A stretch of 7,396 nt of DNA from Prevotella sp. (GTDB lineage Bacteria > Bacteroidota > Bacteroidia > Bacteroidales > Bacteroidaceae), in the NCBI GenBank assembly GCA_021204605.1, contig JAJPZD010000296.1, positions 1-7,396 of the forward strand, in the 5' to 3' direction. Shown one piece after another: positions 6,488 through 7,396 of this stretch. Each line of letters starts with the position of its first letter. Positions within the stretch are counted from its first letter, which is position 1. The position numbers and the translations under genes were made by a program. Below the pieces are notes generated by a model. It saw nothing but the letters and a program-made list of their open reading frames with translations, searched no databases and was not told where the DNA came from.

Positions 6488-7396
6488 ATGGAAAAAATTC
6501 TGACTATTGTTGTTCCTACATACAACATGGAGATGTACTTGGACAAGTGCCTTTCCTCTCTTGTTATTTCCAACAAAGCAATGAATCTGCTTGAAGTCTT
6601 GGTTATTAATGATGGAAGCAAGGATAATTCAAGCCAGATTGCTCATAAATACGAAAATAATTACCCTGAAACTTTCAGAGTCATTGACAAACAAAATGGA
6701 CACTATGGCTCTTGTATTAACAGAGGCCTGAAAGAAGCAAAAGCTAAATATATAAAAGTCTTAGATGCAGATGATTGGTTTGATACAGAAGCTCTGAATA
6801 ATTTCGTTTTTAAATTAGTGAATATTCACAGCGACATGGTTCTGACTGATTATAGCTATGTTTTTATGACTAATGGAAGAAAAAAAGTTGTTAATCTTAG
6901 ATTCCAACCTGAAAAATACTACGATGCTGCAACTTTTTTGTGTGATAAATCTATTGTTTATTTTCAAATGCATGCCGTGACTTATAGTGTTAAACTTTTG
7001 CGTGATATGCATTATGTCCAAACCGAAGGGGTTTCTTATACCGACCAAGACTGGATGTTTTATCCTATGCAGTTTATTAAAAATGTTTTTTATGTAAATT
7101 TAAATGTTTATCAATATTTATTGGGACGTGAAGGACAAACTGTTAATTATGAAATTAGAAGAAAATTTATAAGTCAAAATTATCCCAGATTAAAAAGAAT
7201 CGTAAACTTTTATCCTAATATTAATTCTATTTCGGAAAAAGAACGTAAATGTTTCTTTATTAACAAGTTACATAAAACTATAGACTATCCTTATAAAATT
7301 CTTCTTTTGGCACCTCATAAACCAACTTTGGAAAACCTTGAAGAACTGGAATCTTTTGATAATGATATTCTTATAAATTGTCCGGAACTTTATGAT
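6488..7396 (+). CDS. Family 2 glycosyltransferase (partial, runs off window end); candidate galactofuranosyltransferase
   Basis: The open frame from the ATG at 6488 continues without a stop to the last base, giving 303 residues with the C-terminus missing. GT-A fold motifs: ILTIVVPTYN (4-13), VINDGSKDNS (39-48) for nucleotide binding, the NGHYGSCINRGL stretch (70-81), VLDADDWFD (91-99) with the DxDD metal site, and TDQDW (185-189), matching the catalytic-base region (E/D-D-x) of inverting GT2 enzymes. The family normally runs about 310-340 residues, so little more than the tail is probably lost. It starts five bases after the glf stop, so the two are probably co-translated. That adjacency makes it the best candidate for using UDP-Galf, but no sequence feature proves donor specificity. 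It is AT-rich, like glf. Confidence 0.93.
   Translation, partial: MEKILTIVVPTYNMEMYLDKCLSSLVISNKAMNLLEVLVINDGSKDNSSQIAHKYENNYPETFRVIDKQNGHYGSCINRGLKEAKAKYIKVLDADDWFDTEALNNFVFKLVNIHSDMVLTDYSYVFMTNGRKKVVNLRFQPEKYYDAATFLCDKSIVYFQMHAVTYSVKLLRDMHYVQTEGVSYTDQDWMFYPMQFIKNVFYVNLNVYQYLLGREGQTVNYEIRRKFISQNYPRLKRIVNFYPNINSISEKERKCFFINKLHKTIDYPYKILLLAPHKPTLENLEELESFDNDILINCPELYD

Noticed and set aside
6006..7048. Minus-strand open frames opposite glf and the last GT2
   Set aside because: They are shadows of well-supported genes on the plus strand, with no motifs.

Overview
The window is a stretch of a surface-polysaccharide (capsule or O-antigen type) biosynthesis locus. All seven genes lie on the plus strand and are tightly spaced. 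The likely host is a member of the Bacteroidales (Bacteroides, Parabacteroides or Prevotella type). I infer this from the AT-rich sequence, the general lack of Shine-Dalgarno motifs with A-rich sequence just before the ATGs, the gene content, and the style of the glycosyltransferases. No 16S or other marker gene is present, so the assignment is an inference.

Layout: (1) 9-1331, a polytopic membrane protein of the Wzy polymerase / O-antigen ligase type. (2) 1328-2272, a family 2 glycosyltransferase that overlaps gene 1 by the four bases ATGA. (3) A 116-bp AT-rich gap with an imperfect hairpin. (4) 2389-3241, a fucosyltransferase-fold gene (GT23/NodZ/FUT8-like motifs) split in this copy by a run of exactly ten G. 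(5) A 94-bp gap in which I recognise nothing beyond a 10-base repeat. (6) 3336-4328, a GT-B fold glycosyltransferase. (7) 4363-5340, a GT-A fold glycosyltransferase with a DxD motif (GT8-like). (8) 5367-6482, UDP-galactopyranose mutase (glf). (9) 6488 to the window end, a second family 2 glycosyltransferase cut off by the window edge. No gap exceeds 120 bp, and I found no RNA gene, CRISPR array, insertion sequence or convincing promoter.

How the genes fit together: the glycosyltransferases would build a repeat unit on a lipid carrier at the inner face of the cytoplasmic membrane. Glf supplies UDP-galactofuranose, so the polymer probably contains Galf, and the GT2 gene five bases downstream is the natural candidate for adding it. 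The Wzy-like protein would polymerise the exported units. Flippase, initiating transferase and chain-length genes are not in the window.

The most notable feature is the G10 tract at 2784-2793. It puts the two halves of the fucosyltransferase-like gene in different frames. Removing one G (or adding two) joins them into one 283-residue protein with all expected motifs. This is what a slipped-strand phase-variation (contingency) switch looks like, with this copy in the OFF state. It would toggle one sugar decoration on the polysaccharide. A sequencing error in the homopolymer is the main alternative.
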